Made by a program: the position numbers and the translations under genes. Of a stretch of 64,000 nt of DNA, positions 1 to 12,485 are shown piece by piece; positions within the stretch are counted from its first letter, which is position 1; each line of letters opens with the position of its first letter. Source of the stretch: Cubamyces lactineus. Lineage: Eukaryota > Basidiomycota > Agaricomycetes > Polyporales > Polyporaceae. The stretch covers positions 310,001 to 374,000 of the forward strand of contig JACDTU010000008.1 in assembly GCA_022376465.1 (NCBI GenBank), written 5' to 3'. Under the pieces are notes generated by a model that was not told the origin of the DNA, did not search any database, and saw only the letters and a program-made list of their open reading frames with translations.

Positions 1-2
1 GG

Positions 3-200
3 GATAGGGATGACAGGGACAAGGACCGGGACGACAGGCGGCGCCGTAGCAGGTCGCCGGAGCGGAGGCGGAGCCCGAGCCCTGACAGACGCAAGGATGA
101 CCGGGCCAGGACGCCTCCGCCGCCTGAGGAAGGAGCGAAGAAGGAAGAGGATCGTGAGCGCGAGCGCGACAGGGCGCAGACCCCGCCTCGCGACTTCTGA
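3..200 (+). CDS. C-terminal end of an RS/RD-rich protein (partial)
   Basis: The frame is open from the window edge to a TGA at 198-200. It encodes about 65 residues made almost only of Arg, Asp, Ser, Glu, Lys and Pro, with several SP/RS dipeptides, and ends in TPPRDF. Low-complexity RS/RD tails of this kind are typical of spliceosomal and mRNA-processing proteins, where they mediate protein contacts and nuclear-speckle localisation. No folded domain is inside the window, so the family cannot be named; U1-70K, Prp38 or another SR-like factor are possible. The longer open frame at 10-231 is a different frame and lacks this composition. Confidence 0.6.
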   Translation, partial: DRDDRDKDRDDRRRRSRSPERRRSPSPDRRKDDRARTPPPPEEGAKKEEDRERERDRAQTPPRDF

Positions 201-531
201 GTGTCTGATCCCTCTCTTTCTTCCTCTGTGATGTGCAAGAAAAGGATACTTTTTCGCAAGGCTGCTCTGCCAGCTGGAATGAGATTATAGTACTGCTGTT
301 GGTACTCTCCCCTCATGTAATTCGGACAGTAATATTGGTATAAAATCACGTTTACGCATGTGGATGTCTGATTGTCGGGTGTGCTATGGGCGACTGTGTG
401 CTGCGTCCTGCGATTGTGTGTTCAAGTTCGTAAGCTAACCACTCGAACCGCAACTACCATCTCGTCCTTCCTTTCTTCCGCCATCTGCGCTATTATCCTC
501 GCCTTTCGTTCTTCGCAGATTGGTGTTTGCT

Positions 532-2391
532 ATGGCAGCTGCGCAGGTAGAATGGGTGCCTACAGTTGATGATTTACGGGTACGCACATGTGTATATCGA
601 CCCTCTTCAGCCACACAGGCCTCGCTCATCGGCTTTCGCCCTCTTGCCTCAGGTAAAGACCTGCTACATCTGCCGTGAAGAGGAACACTTCGATAGTGAG
701 TAGTACGCTGCGTGTCGCGATGCTTTGCAGCTCACGTCGCCGCCCTCAGACCCAGAGGACCCGCCACGAGCATGGACGCACCCCTGCTCCTGCACCCTCA
801 TCGCCCACGAGTCCTGTCTCCTCCAGTGGATCCAGTCTGCCCAACAGGACGCCTCCCGCGCCAGCAAAGCACTCAAGTGCCCCCAGTGTGGCGCGCAGTA
901 CGAGCTTGAGAGCGACAACCCGCTCATCCTGCGTGTGCTCAACACGCTCAATGGCGTCCTCTCCTCCATAGGCAAGGTTGGCACCTTCGTCGGCTTCTTC
1001 GGCTTGACGGCATCTGTTGGATTCAGTGCGTATACCCTCGCCCCTCCTCCGTGCGGGGACGATGCTGATCCTAGTCAGCCATTTACGTGGTGTCGACCAC
1101 ATACGGCCTGTTCGCCGTCAAGGAGTTCCTCGGGGAAGAAGTGTACGTTCTCGTCTTCTCTTAGCTCTTCAGTCCCCCCTCACCAGGCGGTCGTCCAGGT
1201 ACAATACTTTTCTCACCGATGACCCAAGCAAGTGGCCATGGCACGCCTTCATCCATCTTCCAATAATCCCCGTGTCCCTCATTCTCTCCCGCACCCGCCT
1301 CTTCGACGCCTCCCCTATCCTTCCTCTCCTCGTAGTCTGGGCCGGCAGCCCACCGGTCGACGCATCTCTCGCGTCCTCCGCCACCTTCCACACCTCCTTC
1401 CGCAACTTCCTCGGCCTGTCCCAGCACGGCCCTACCCCAGGCTTCATGCCCGCACTCAACTGGCCCCCGACGCCGCTGATGGCATTGATTCTATTCCCCA
1501 TGATCCGCACCTTCTACCGTCGCGCCTTCGACACACTAACTCGCTGGGTGATGGGTAGCACCACGGATCCTGACGCGTACGTACGCGGTCGCGTCCGCCG
1601 CATAGTCTGGGCTCTCAACGGGGACGAGGGCCCCATCCGCGTCCGCGTTGGGGCAAACATCGAGCGAGCTGGAGGCGAAGAGGCAGTACAAGGCCAAGGC
1701 GCAAATGCAGCAGCCGCACAAAACGCCGCGCGAAGAGGCGAGGAAGGGGAAGACGAGCCCGAGGACCCTGCCGCCGCCGCCGAGCGCACCCTGCACGTCT
1801 CGACCGCCTCCCTCGGGCGATTCATCGGCGGCGCGCTGCTCGTGCCGACGATCTCCAAGCACATGGGCGCGCTCCTCTACCGACTCTCGCAGCACTCTAC
1901 GCTCCTCCGCGCGTTCCTCGCCATTCGCGACCGTCCCGCGGCTCCCGCACCTTCACCCATGCGATTCAATCTGTTCCAACCGCTGTCGAACGGCCAAGGG
2001 ACGCTCGGCCAAGTGGGGAGGGGTTTGGCTGCGGGCTTCAACATACTGTGCGGCGGCACGCCTACATGGAATACGCTCGATCCAGTGTGGTGGCGCAACG
2101 CCGTCGGCCTGGGTATCTTCGTCTTCGTAAGTCAATCCAAGCCCAAACATTCAGTGCTAGCATGTTGACGTTGTGCTTGCGCCTTAGACAAAGGATTGCA
2201 TACGTCTGCTTCACCTTTGGTTGACGAAGCGCGAGCTCCAGTCGCGCCGAGTAAAGAGTCGCCCGTTTACAGGAGTGGATATTCGGGAATTGGACCTTAT
2301 CCAAACGTCGGATGCTCAGACGGCATCAGAACCGAGCGAGCCTGCGCCCGCATCCACTACAAACCAGGATAAAGCAACGCCCCAGTCCTAG
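532..2391 (+). CDS. RING-CH (MARCH-type) membrane E3 ubiquitin ligase, about 520 aa
   Basis: Six exons fit: 532-579, 653-695, 750-1025, 1079-1142, 1199-2126 and 2188-2391. The N-terminus holds a RING-CH zinc finger split over exons 2 and 3: CYIC, then WTHPCSC, HESCLLQW and KCPQC, which gives the C4HC3 order of the RINGv family. Hydrophobic segments follow the finger directly (around FVGFFGL and YVVSTTYGLF), with others further on (LMALILFPMI, GGALLVP, VGLGIFVF). Proteins of this family are membrane-bound ubiquitin ligases of ER, mitochondria or endosomes; which membrane cannot be said here. The start is the first ATG and gives 16 codons before the first splice. The third exon must start at 750, since only that acceptor keeps the PCSC frame. 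The middle (about residues 270-310) is an acidic, Ala/Gln-rich linker. Confidence 0.85.
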
Positions 2392-2707
2392 TACATGTAC
2401 CTACTCATCCCACGTTGGACTAATGGTTGCGTGGATCTCAATGGGATATTTTCGCAGAATTGATCATGAGTGCTCAGATGTGAATCTAGGCCGGTATAAA
2501 GTACCTGGTACTCCGAGCAGACATGGTAACGCTTATTGCAAGAAGCTCTGCCACCAGGGTGCAACGCACCTGACTTCATCTCGTACAAGCCAGAACGGAA
2601 GAGGATACAGCCGTGCCCAATGCGCACGGGTGGTGATGATATATGTAACAACGCCTCTAATGCTACAGATCTTGCAAGTTGAGTACAGCAGGAGAGAACA
2701 CCGAGGT
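2392..2707. other. Intergenic, convergent 3' flanks
   Basis: This 316-bp stretch lies between two gene ends that face each other, the RING-CH gene (plus) and the eIF2-gamma gene (minus). I see no coding signal; it should hold both 3' UTRs. Confidence 0.6.
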
Positions 2708-4563
2708 CTAATCCACCTCCAAGACCGTGCCACGCTGCACACTGCCCCATCCTATCATGGACAGACCGTCATGAGCATTTGTACGCAAACACAGTACACA
2801 CAGCTCTGAGGCACTTACCGACGAGACGCCAGTGCTTCTCGATACGTCTTGAGAGCGCGACCTTCTCGCCAACCTCGGTACACGCGGGCGACGTGAGCTG
2901 GATCTTCGCGAGGTCGCCCTTCACGCTGAGCACACGGCCGCCGGTCGACGTCGAGCCGATGTTGATGAGCAAAAGCTCGTTCTTGACGAGCTTCGACACC
3001 TTTGTCTGCTTCTTGTCCTCGGTCTTCACACCGAGCAGCCGGCGAAGCAAGAACAGGCTGATCTCGAGCTCTGCACCGCACACGAGTCAGATAAGAGGGC
3101 TTGCGTACTACTATATTGCGGCGGATACGTACCGGTGAAGATCTTGGGAAGCTTGCCTACCGCACCAAGAACCTGACCGACGAGACGATCCGCACGGCAC
3201 AACGTGGGGTCAATGCGCGTCCCAACACCGATCAGACCACCGGGCACGGCGAACTGAAGGTGGTTGCTCTCCGCATGAAGCGAGACAATGCGCGAGAAGA
3301 TCGGCTTGCACCTGTTCCTTCCCTGCGCATCCTTCGTGACGATCCCGGGCCGAATCTCGACCTCCTGCCCAAGACGAAGAACACCTGTGAGGATCGAACC
3401 GCCAGCAACACCGCCCTTGAGCTCGTCGACCTCCGCGCCGGGCTTGTTGACGTCGAACGAACGGATGACAATCAAACGCGGGTCCGCGGTGAAGTCGCGC
3501 ACGGGGATAGGGATGCGCTTCACGATGTACTCGTTCACCGCGTCGATGTTGTACTTGAGCTGGGCCGAGATGGGCACGATTGGCGAGGACTCCGCGACAG
3601 TGCCTTTCACACCTCATGAGCGTCACATCAAATCCACAAAAAAGCAAGGGGGACGCACCCTTGACAAACGCAGCGATACTCTTATGATGCTCGAGCGCCT
3701 GCTCCTCCTTGATCAAATCGACCTTGTTCTGCAAAATGATGATATTCTCGAGCTTCATGATCTCCACCGCTGCCAAGTGTTCCGACGTCTGCGGCTGCGG
3801 GCACGTCTCGTTGCCCGCGATGAGGAGCAGCGCGGCGTCCATGACTGCCGCGCCGTTAAGCATCGTCGCCATGAGAATGTCGTGACCGGGACAGTCGACG
3901 AAGGAGACGTGGCGGACGAGCTTCATGCGCGAGTTGCACCCCGGGCGTTCGCACGGCGGGTTGTCCTCCTTGTCGGAGCGGTAGGAGCGGTAGCATCCCG
4001 GTCGAGGGCACGCCTCGTTTTCGCACTTGTAGATCTATACGTGCGAGGAGCACCCGATGAGTACAGACGATCTTTTCGAGGCGATCTTGGGGAGGTTGAT
4101 AGGACGGAGGGGGAAGGGGGGACAAGACGCACCTTCGCGTTCGCATAACCCAGCTTGATAGTGATGTTCCGGACAAGCTCGTTCTTGAACCGGACGGTCT
4201 GGACACCCGAGATGGCCTTCACCACCGTCGACTTTCCGTGGGCGACATGGCCGATCGTACCTGCACCCAACCGTTTGCATCTCAGCACCTCCTTCCTCAC
4301 CCTCTCGCACCCAGATCCCATACTAGCAAAGACGTACCCAAGTTGATCGTAGCCTGTTCAGAAGAACCCCACCCAGTCAGCACTTCCGCGTTCATACCGG
4401 CAGCATACACAAAATTGGAACGCACCTGTTTGGAGATGACCTCTGGCGAAAGCGGGGTCAGTTTTGAGGGGTCGATGTCGACCTTGACGATCGGCTCGGC
4501 GTCGCTCTCGTCCTCGCTATCGCTCTCGTCGTGGGTCTTGCGCAATGTCTCGTCGCCCGGCAT
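2708..4563 (-). CDS. GCD11: Translation initiation factor eIF2 subunit gamma
   Basis: This is the GTPase subunit of eIF2, which carries initiator Met-tRNA to the 40S ribosome. The G1 motif GHVAHGKST, the DCPGHD G3 motif and the NKVDL G4 motif are all present. The eukaryote-type zinc knuckle sits between switch regions ([13 protein letters not shown] ... CERPGC). Domains II and III follow ([27 protein letters not shown]). The start ATG at 4561-4563 begins an acidic N-terminus (MPGDETLRK). Exon 2 is only 16 nt (4338-4353) and supplies ATINLG between the N-terminus and the G1 motif. The last intron is 2752-2818, and a short final exon adds [13 protein letters not shown], matching the family's usual WxxIxxGxxLE ending. 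The frame that runs on past 2819 is intron. Length and motif order are normal for the family. Confidence 0.93.
4338..4353 (-). other. GCD11: 16-nt microexon of the eIF2-gamma gene
   Basis: The 16 bases between an acceptor ending in CAG and a donor GTACGT encode the ATINLG stretch that every eIF2-gamma has before its G1 motif. Skipping it would shift the frame, so it must be spliced in. Confidence 0.85.
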
Positions 4564-5087
4564 CGTGTCTCTAGTTCGTCTGTGTGGTCGTGAGAGCGGA
4601 GGAGGAGGAGAAGGATGGAAGATGTAATCAGAGTAATAATCTCTGCGCTCGGCTGTTTGCTCGCCCAAATTCACCGCGTGCCTTCGACTCGATTCCGTGA
4701 CATGCCGTCACACACTGTGACCCAGCTATGCATGGGCGTCTAATGCACGTCTCGACGGTCTCGATCACCAGAGCTCGTCCTCGCTGGCAGCACTTGGCAG
4801 CAACGCTTTTCAGCAGACTACACGACTACTTACTTCAAAACCGGCATAGCTCACAGAGTCCGCCACAAGTGCATTTGAACATGCGCGCTCAATGAATTCT
4901 TGCACCGCACACGAAAGAGGAACATGCGAGGCAAGTCTATGGCATTTTATGATTACAATCGTCTCGCTACACGACGCACGCAGCAGAGGACAAGTACATG
5001 TACACGTTTCCACACAGGCGTCATACACACGAGATACTTCTTCCGTTCCTACTGATCATCGAGAGGTCCGTCGTCGCGCGTGGCCGC
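4564..5087. other. Intergenic: eIF2-gamma promoter and GAPDH 3' flank
   Basis: The 524 bp lie between the start of eIF2-gamma and the end of GAPDH, both on the minus strand. No convincing ORF is seen. The part next to 4564 should carry the eIF2-gamma 5' UTR and promoter, but I see no clear TATA box. Confidence 0.5.
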
Positions 5088-6469
<1,382 letters not shown>

Positions 6470-6527
6470 GGTATGAGTGGATGGATGGAGAGAGGAGGAG
6501 ACTGAGGAGGAGATGAGGCGAGGCGGG

Positions 6528-6535
6528 TTTATAAG
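6528..6535 (-). promoter_or_regulatory. gpd: TATA box of the GAPDH gene
   Basis: On the minus strand the sequence CTTATAAA lies about 60 bp upstream of the GAPDH start codon, a normal place for a TATA box in a strongly expressed fungal gene. Confidence 0.65.
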
Positions 6536-6539
6536 GGGC

Positions 6540-7779
6540 GGATGATTGTTATCTCATCTCAGATGTTCGATCGCCGCATCGTCCCTCGTCCTCGTCCTGG
6601 CCTGGCCTGGCGCCTCTTCCCTCTCCGTCCCGCTCTCCACCTTCATCGGCGTGGTTTTGTCATGGACAGACGTGCATAATGAGACTGAACACGTTACGAA
6701 TGGATACGGAGGGCACTGCGTAGGATACGGAATACGGAGGCCGTCGGACGAAAGGGATGAACGTGCGGGCGATACGCAGCCATGGACCGATCCAGAATTT
6801 ACCCGCTCCGGATTGGTCGCGAGGAGGTCGAGCCGCAGCGTACGACGCGTCCATTGGGGCACACACTCACACACTGCTCTCGAGTCAACGGCCATCAATC
6901 GATAGGACAAGCCGCGCAAAGGGCTGCAACACCCGTCGCGAGCAGTGCATTACAAGAGAGAATGTACGCGCGTGGGCTGCCGAACACCCGTTCTCCGAAT
7001 TGAAGGTCTGGTCTGGACGCGACGCGCCCTGCTTATTTCGTTCGCGCGTCTCTGCACGGCACCTTCTAGCAACGGTACTGCAAATAGGACGTACAGTAGA
7101 TCCGTACGCGGTGCTCTCTGTCAGCGACTTGTTTCGTTCGTCAGCGATGCGCCGGTCGTCGTTGGTGTGCACATCGCGACATGGCAGCCCATGTTTGTTT
7201 GTTTTCTGACTCGACGACGCAAGATCCGCTCTCCATCCCACGACGTCATACAGGCGTCTAACTCCCCTCGCCCAATCAGACGCCGCTCCCGCTGGACACG
7301 GAGCGCGTTCGCTTCGTGAGACGTGGCTGATAAATCCTAGGCCTGCATACAGCTTTGTTTTCCATTATATGCTCGCTCACCGTAGGCACACCACACGTCA
7401 ATCACAGCCGTTGCGCTACGACTCCGAGAATCATTTGTGGGCCAGCTCAGCTCTCGACTTCCAACGATCCAGACAACCAACGAACGCATGTGCGATGCGA
7501 CATGCTAGCTCTACTGTGCGTCTCAACTTATCATATTTCCCTGCTGTGCCGTCTGGGGACCCCCACGCGACCTGACACTCGGGTCCTGTGCTAGCTGAGA
7601 AGTCGTTCCTGTTGCAGTACATGCGTACGCAGATTGTTGTGCCGGTGAAAGAACACGGTCGTGTCTCTGAGCGTTCATGTTATGACTGTCAAAAGTATCG
7701 ACGGATACATACGCTCAACAAATATACGTGGCCGAATGACAGTCGTATCTCGAGTGATCGTCCTCGGACCCCTCATCGC
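6540..7779. other. Intergenic: GAPDH upstream region and HET-1 3' flank
   Basis: About 1.2 kb without a supportable gene. The frames present are short, overlap on both strands and show no recognisable protein. The GAPDH promoter must occupy the part near 6540. Confidence 0.5.
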
Positions 7780-10700
7780 CTATGTAAGTCTAATCCACAT
7801 CTCCCGTAGATCCCCCAACCCCTCCGCCGGAAGTCGTTCCCTTTCCCACATCTTCTCTAAACTCAGTCCGATACGGCTGATTTCCAACCGTGCGACGTAC
7901 TTGACAGCGATGGGGTGCTCGTGCATAACGCCATGCACCAGAGCCCCCATGACCGTCGTATGCCTAACAGGCAGGCGACGGACGGCGATGCACACCGCAC
8001 CGCTGATGGTGTTCGCGAACGAGGCGCCGTCCTTGGGCAGAAAGAGCAGCGCATCGAACGGACCCAGTTCGAGGCCCAAAAGATCGTCGTTGACGGTGAG
8101 GACATGGAAGCTACTCGACTGGCGATGTGACACGACGATGGCCCCAATCTTGGCATACTGCATGCCGATAGAAGTAGTGGGATCGACGTTCTTCCGATCC
8201 GCAGGTATTGTGATCGGCTTGTCCAAGAGCGCGAGAGAATATCTCCCCACAAGGCCTTCTTCGGTGCAGGTCCCAGTGTTTTTGTCGTCTGACCAGTTCG
8301 CAGGTATGTCCTTGGAGAGCATGCACGGAGCCCATGAGAACCCGTCGAGCGTAGAGCGGGGGCAGGTACCGAATGGCACGGCCAGGGGGATATCCCGCGT
8401 TCCAAGAAGCACCACCTTCATCCTTCTCTCCGCGAGGTCAGGACCGTCGCTCAGGGCAAGCAGCTCGTCGATCTGGATACGCGGTTGGAGAAGGCTCGCA
8501 ATGGCGATGAGCTCGTCTTCAGCCTTGGTTGTCATGCGTCCTCGCAGCAGAAACACAACCTCGAACAACGAGGGCTGCCGCCCAGAGAATATCGGCGGCC
8601 CTTGGCTCGACATAGCCCGCAGCGTGACGACAGGAACCAGCCCATCATACATAGACATCTGGGAGGAAGCGATGTTGATGCTCGCGGCGCCATCGATGAA
8701 CTCGAAACATAGTTGGTGAGCAAGGAGACCCTCCTGCAACGTCCAGACCCGGCGCACCCAAGCTGATGTAGCGATGCGCAGCAGGATTTCAGGCCAAGGG
8801 GTGCGTTCCGAGTGACATAACGTTCGGACGGAGTCGTCGATGACGAGAACCTTTGCCGCGTTGCGATACGTGTCCGCCATGAGTCTGATCGCCTTCTTCC
8901 GCTGCTCGCGGGCACTAGGCACACAAAGCGAGTCCATCCAGAAGGCGCCGCCATGCTCGGGAAGGAGACTCCTCGCGAGACTCGAGATATGCTCAACTAA
9001 ACATGCTGGTAGCCCCACATCGGTAGTGCTCCCCATTCCTTCCGACCACACATGTGAGATCGCGACGTAAGGGCTGTCCTGTGCAGGGATGATACGGATG
9101 TCGGATCCATCGTAGACAATCACAGGCACGACACCGTCGTCCAAGAGCCGCAATACATCATCCAGAGGCGGTTTGATGTTGCCACATTCGCAGGAAGGTT
9201 GGGCATGGCGAATCCGATATGCGTCAGTGTCTGTGATCGTGTGGAGCACACAGGCATCCTCCCGGCACCCAGCGTGTTCGCCTGGCTTGGTCCGGACATG
9301 TGGCGGGAGGCGAGCGAGATGAGGAACGAGAGTCGCAAGTTCATAGCTAGCGAGTTGTACGACCGAGACGGTGTAAGGGCACCAGCCCGCAGCGAGCAAC
9401 ATTTGACGATACCACTTGCGCAAAAAATACAGGACGCGCTGGTCTGGGAGGGTGAGGGAAAACGTTTCGATAGACTCAGATATCTCCGGGAGCGACGCCC
9501 AGCCGGTCAGCGCATCGTTGCGCATGAGGTTCCAGAGGATGACCACGAGGTGTGCAATGCCGCAGCGAATGTCCATGCTTTTGTCTTGTGGGACGTTCGC
9601 ATAGGCGAGAACAGACCACGTTCGGTTATATTCGTGTGTGAGTGCCCTTAGTGCCCTCCGCAGGAGCTGGGCCACTTTGCGCCCGTGCTCGCCGTCCGAA
9701 AGTCCATCGCCGTAGTCCCGCGTCTTCCTGCCCCGGACCCACAAGGCAAGCACCTGCAAGATACGAGAACCGGAAATGACGGTCTCCTCGTTCTTCCCTG
9801 GGATGAGTATAATTCGCGCGGGAATACGCATCCGCGTGATCGCCTCCAGCAGACCGAAGGTCATAGCGCTGAGCCAGAGCACGGCATCATCATGTAAGCT
9901 ATACACGATACCCTTGGGACGTCGGATCGCTACGTAGCTTGACAGTGAGGAGGTCATTGGATAGTCCGGCTCGTCCTGTACGGTTCCGAGCCAGGGGATG
10001 TCGAAAGGCAATCCGATCGTCCATGCCTCAGAAGTGGATACACCTGTGTCGGTGGCATCATGAGGGAGATCGTGTTCGTTTATGACGAATTTGTTAGGCC
10101 GTTGTGCTATGCACGACGAGGATGAGTTAGCAAAGCGACTAGACATGCGTGTAGGCAAACCTGGCAGAAGTGGTTCTTGGAGTGACTCTAGCGAAAATGG
10201 CATTGGAGATGCTGTATCTGACGTTCTGACGCGCCACAAGTCCTTCAGGTAGTGGGTGAGGCAATCGAGAAATAGCCCGTTGTATAGATCTAACTCTGTC
10301 GGATGATAATCCGGGGGAGTCGGCGCCGTCAAGAGGGTGCACAAGATGTGAGAAGACTGGCAATGGTCGGTATTTTGTCCTACGAAGTATTTCCAATTCG
10401 AAATGATTGAGATGACAAGGAAAGCAAGCGCATGCGGAAGAGGCGGGACGTTGGGTTTCACCTTCGTAGCCATCCATCGGTCGAAAGGTACTGGGTGCTC
10501 CTGACCGGAGGGACTGAGCGGCATGACATCCGCCATGAAGTTGACAAGAGAGCCAAAGAAGATAGGGAGGCCCCAGAGCGGCGCCTTCTGCAGGTCTTCT
10601 TGCACGGAACAGACCAAAGCCGTAACTGCATATCTTCTTCGAAGATATCGGAGACAGTCACGATAGAGACGACATAGTTCATGGTGTGATGGATACTGGT

Positions 10701-11019
10701 CCGAAATGGAGTCGTCCGGAGTAGGAACGCTTGTGCTTACGCTAGCCAACTGACGAAGGGCCCATGTCCATCTTGGGAGGTTACCGTCTGCCGAGCTAGA
10801 GTTATGACTGGGCTCCGTGGGCGGTTCTGTGGTAGTCTCAATGGGATCCTCTGTCAGTGCCGCGTCCGTTGAGGCCCTCATTGGGGGCTCCTCTCGTATA
10901 TCCATCAACTCAGAGGTCTGAGTAGGCGACACCGTCGGGATGCCTGTTGAAGTCTGGACATCCGGAGCCGCTGGAGTCTGAACAGGGGACTGCATTGTGG
11001 GGTGGATCACAGGTTCCAT
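7780..11019 (-). CDS. HET-domain protein, paralogue 1 (intact)
   Basis: The HET domain (heterokaryon incompatibility, Pfam HET) lies at about residues 630-790. Its three blocks are visible: YVAISHVWSEG, AFWMDSLCVPSAREQRKKA and WVRRVWTLQEG. HET domains trigger cell death after non-self fusion in ascomycetes; in basidiomycetes the role is mostly inferred. Before the domain is a Cys/His cluster (EHAGCREDACVLH ... RHAQPSCECG). The frame is open upstream to 11148, but only from a TTG; the first ATG is at 11017-11019 and aligns with the start of paralogue 5. A 54-bp intron (10107-10160) is inferred because paralogues 3 and 5 have one at the same codon. It is a multiple of three without a stop, so the frame stays open if it is retained. 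The spliced product is about 1061 aa. A transposon ends 229 bp upstream of the start. Confidence 0.85.
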   Translation of the reverse strand: MEPVIHPTMQSPVQTPAAPDVQTSTGIPTVSPTQTSELMDIREEPPMRASTDAALTEDPIETTTEPPTEPSHNSSSADGNLPRWTWALRQLASVSTSVPTPDDSISDQYPSHHELCRLYRDCLRYLRRRYAVTALVCSVQEDLQKAPLWGLPIFFGSLVNFMADVMPLSPSGQEHPVPFDRWMATKVKPNVPPLPHALAFLVISIISNWKYFVGQNTDHCQSSHILCTLLTAPTPPDYHPTELDLYNGLFLDCLTHYLKDLWRVRTSDTASPMPFSLESLQEPLLPGLPTRMSSRFANSSSSCIAQRPNKFVINEHDLPHDATDTGVSTSEAWTIGLPFDIPWLGTVQDEPDYPMTSSLSSYVAIRRPKGIVYSLHDDAVLWLSAMTFGLLEAITRMRIPARIILIPGKNEETVISGSRILQVLALWVRGRKTRDYGDGLSDGEHGRKVAQLLRRALRALTHEYNRTWSVLAYANVPQDKSMDIRCGIAHLVVILWNLMRNDALTGWASLPEISESIETFSLTLPDQRVLYFLRKWYRQMLLAAGWCPYTVSVVQLASYELATLVPHLARLPPHVRTKPGEHAGCREDACVLHTITDTDAYRIRHAQPSCECGNIKPPLDDVLRLLDDGVVPVIVYDGSDIRIIPAQDSPYVAISHVWSEGMGSTTDVGLPACLVEHISSLARSLLPEHGGAFWMDSLCVPSAREQRKKAIRLMADTYRNAAKVLVIDDSVRTLCHSERTPWPEILLRIATSAWVRRVWTLQEGLLAHQLCFEFIDGAASINIASSQMSMYDGLVPVVTLRAMSSQGPPIFSGRQPSLFEVVFLLRGRMTTKAEDELIAIASLLQPRIQIDELLALSDGPDLAERRMKVVLLGTRDIPLAVPFGTCPRSTLDGFSWAPCMLSKDIPANWSDDKNTGTCTEEGLVGRYSLALLDKPITIPADRKNVDPTTSIGMQYAKIGAIVVSHRQSSSFHVLTVNDDLLGLELGPFDALLFLPKDGASFANTISGAVCIAVRRLPVRHTTVMGALVHGVMHEHPIAVKYVARLEISRIGLSLEKMWERERLPAEGLGDLREMWIRLT

Positions 11020-11238
11020 ATCCTGCGTTCCTTGTGTCGTAGGTGGACCACTGATGGATCGCGTACTTCGTGAAAAACTGGTACTTGTAGCAGTGACATG
11101 TAGAAAGACCGCACGATTTAGTCTTTGGGCGTTGGAGCAGCTTCGCAACCGCTGTGCCCAGACTTTGAGGTAGATCCGTCGGATTCTCAGTGCTTAATAT
11201 TCGTGTAAAATGCTACTGACGTGTGCGTACCTTGTCGG

Positions 11239-11247
11239 TATGCAGCA
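11239..11247. repeat. Left 9-bp target-site duplication of the MULE
   Basis: TATGCAGCA directly precedes the left terminal inverted repeat and is repeated exactly at 23011-23019. Confidence 0.95.
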
Positions 11248-11468
11248 ACTAGAGGTTAACGTCCCACCAAAAAGGCTCTGCCTTTCAAACTCCGCTGTGG
11301 CGCCATCACCCGGCGCCACGGCAGACGAGCGCTCAATCCCGCCCTCGCGCGCGACATTGTCTACCCCGCCGCGACGGTGTCGAACCCTCGCGCGCGCACA
11401 TCGCGCGCCCGCGCGAGCAAGTCAGTCGGGGTCCCGTTACCGTACGAATGGTCCCGCCGGCATGTACA
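11248..11468 (+). repeat. Left terminal inverted repeat of the MULE (221 bp)
   Basis: Perfect reverse complement of 22790-23010. It is very rich in CG dinucleotides, which are undecayed. It ends after CATGTACA, where the two ends diverge. Confidence 0.95.
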
Positions 11469-12485
11469 CATAACATGATCAATTCAGCATACTCTACCAA
11501 CTACATCCGTTTGCGATACCGATATCCAATCGTATTCGTCGGGTCTCCTCGGCCATTACGCGCTCGAACGTTTGTCAATGGCATTGTACGGCGGTTCTCT
11601 ATGCGGAGGATGTCCTGGACCCAAGCAAGGGTGTTTTTCATGTGCCTCTTGGCTACTTCCAGCTTGCGTTGAGATGGGTTCTCACGGATTTCTTGTAAAA
11701 GAGCATGAGCGCGCTGCAGGTACTCGATCAGTTTAGTGACGGAAAGCGCCTCCACTGCAGGCACTGGGTGTTCATCAAGCTCAGCCACCCAACGGACGGT
11801 CCCATGGAGACGGGTCTTGGCGTTGAGCAGGAAGCGCTCATCGGTTTGCTCTCCAAGAATCTCGATGGCGGACATGAGATGTTGCTGTGCGGCACTCGTA
11901 TTGATGGTGTTTTCATCTTCAATCTGAAAATAATAATTAATACTGCTGTGAGTACTATTCAACACACCTACCTCGAAACCCGCACCGCCCCCTGCTTGCT
12001 CACGAACAATGCCGTCTGGCCCTGTTGGTGGTTCTTTTCCTGGTGACGACAAGATCTAAACAAAATATTCAGATATCTTCTGACAAATGAAATTGGAAGG
12101 GACCGTACCGGCGAAGATGAGCGCACACAAGCCTTGTCTACGGATGGGATTCCGATATCCGAATCCGAGTCCGAGTCTTCTATATGCTGAATGATACGTT
12201 TCGGCGCTGCCACTGATGGTCGTGTGATGACTGCTGAGCGCTTTCCTAACCTGCCAGTCCAGGCGTGCGAGCGCACACTCTCAGGTGGCTGAGCGACCGA
12301 GCCGTTGATTGGCACGGTATAGAATGGCGCAATGTGGTAGCGAACCGCGGTCGGCCACCATGACGCGGGAGGGCGGCCGGCCTTCTGGACCAGATGCTTA
12401 CACAATAGATGCGAGTGGTACTTTTGAGACCCGCAGTCGCATGTCCAGTTTGCAATGTCCGTCGTGTAGGAGCCGCGGAGCGGCA

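Noticed and set aside
10..231. Open frame of 73 codons at the left edge
   Set aside because: The neighbouring frame 3-200 has the clear RS/RD composition; this one is its shadow.
3288..4148. 286-codon plus-strand frame across eIF2-gamma
   Set aside because: Antisense shadow that runs through introns and exons of the real gene.
11020..11148. Upstream extension of HET-1 to 11148
   Set aside because: It would begin with TTG; the first ATG (11019) matches the start of paralogue 5.
11210..11473. Frame inside the MULE TIR, identical in both TIRs
   Set aside because: Identity follows from the inverted repeat itself; composition is just CpG-rich sequence, not a protein.
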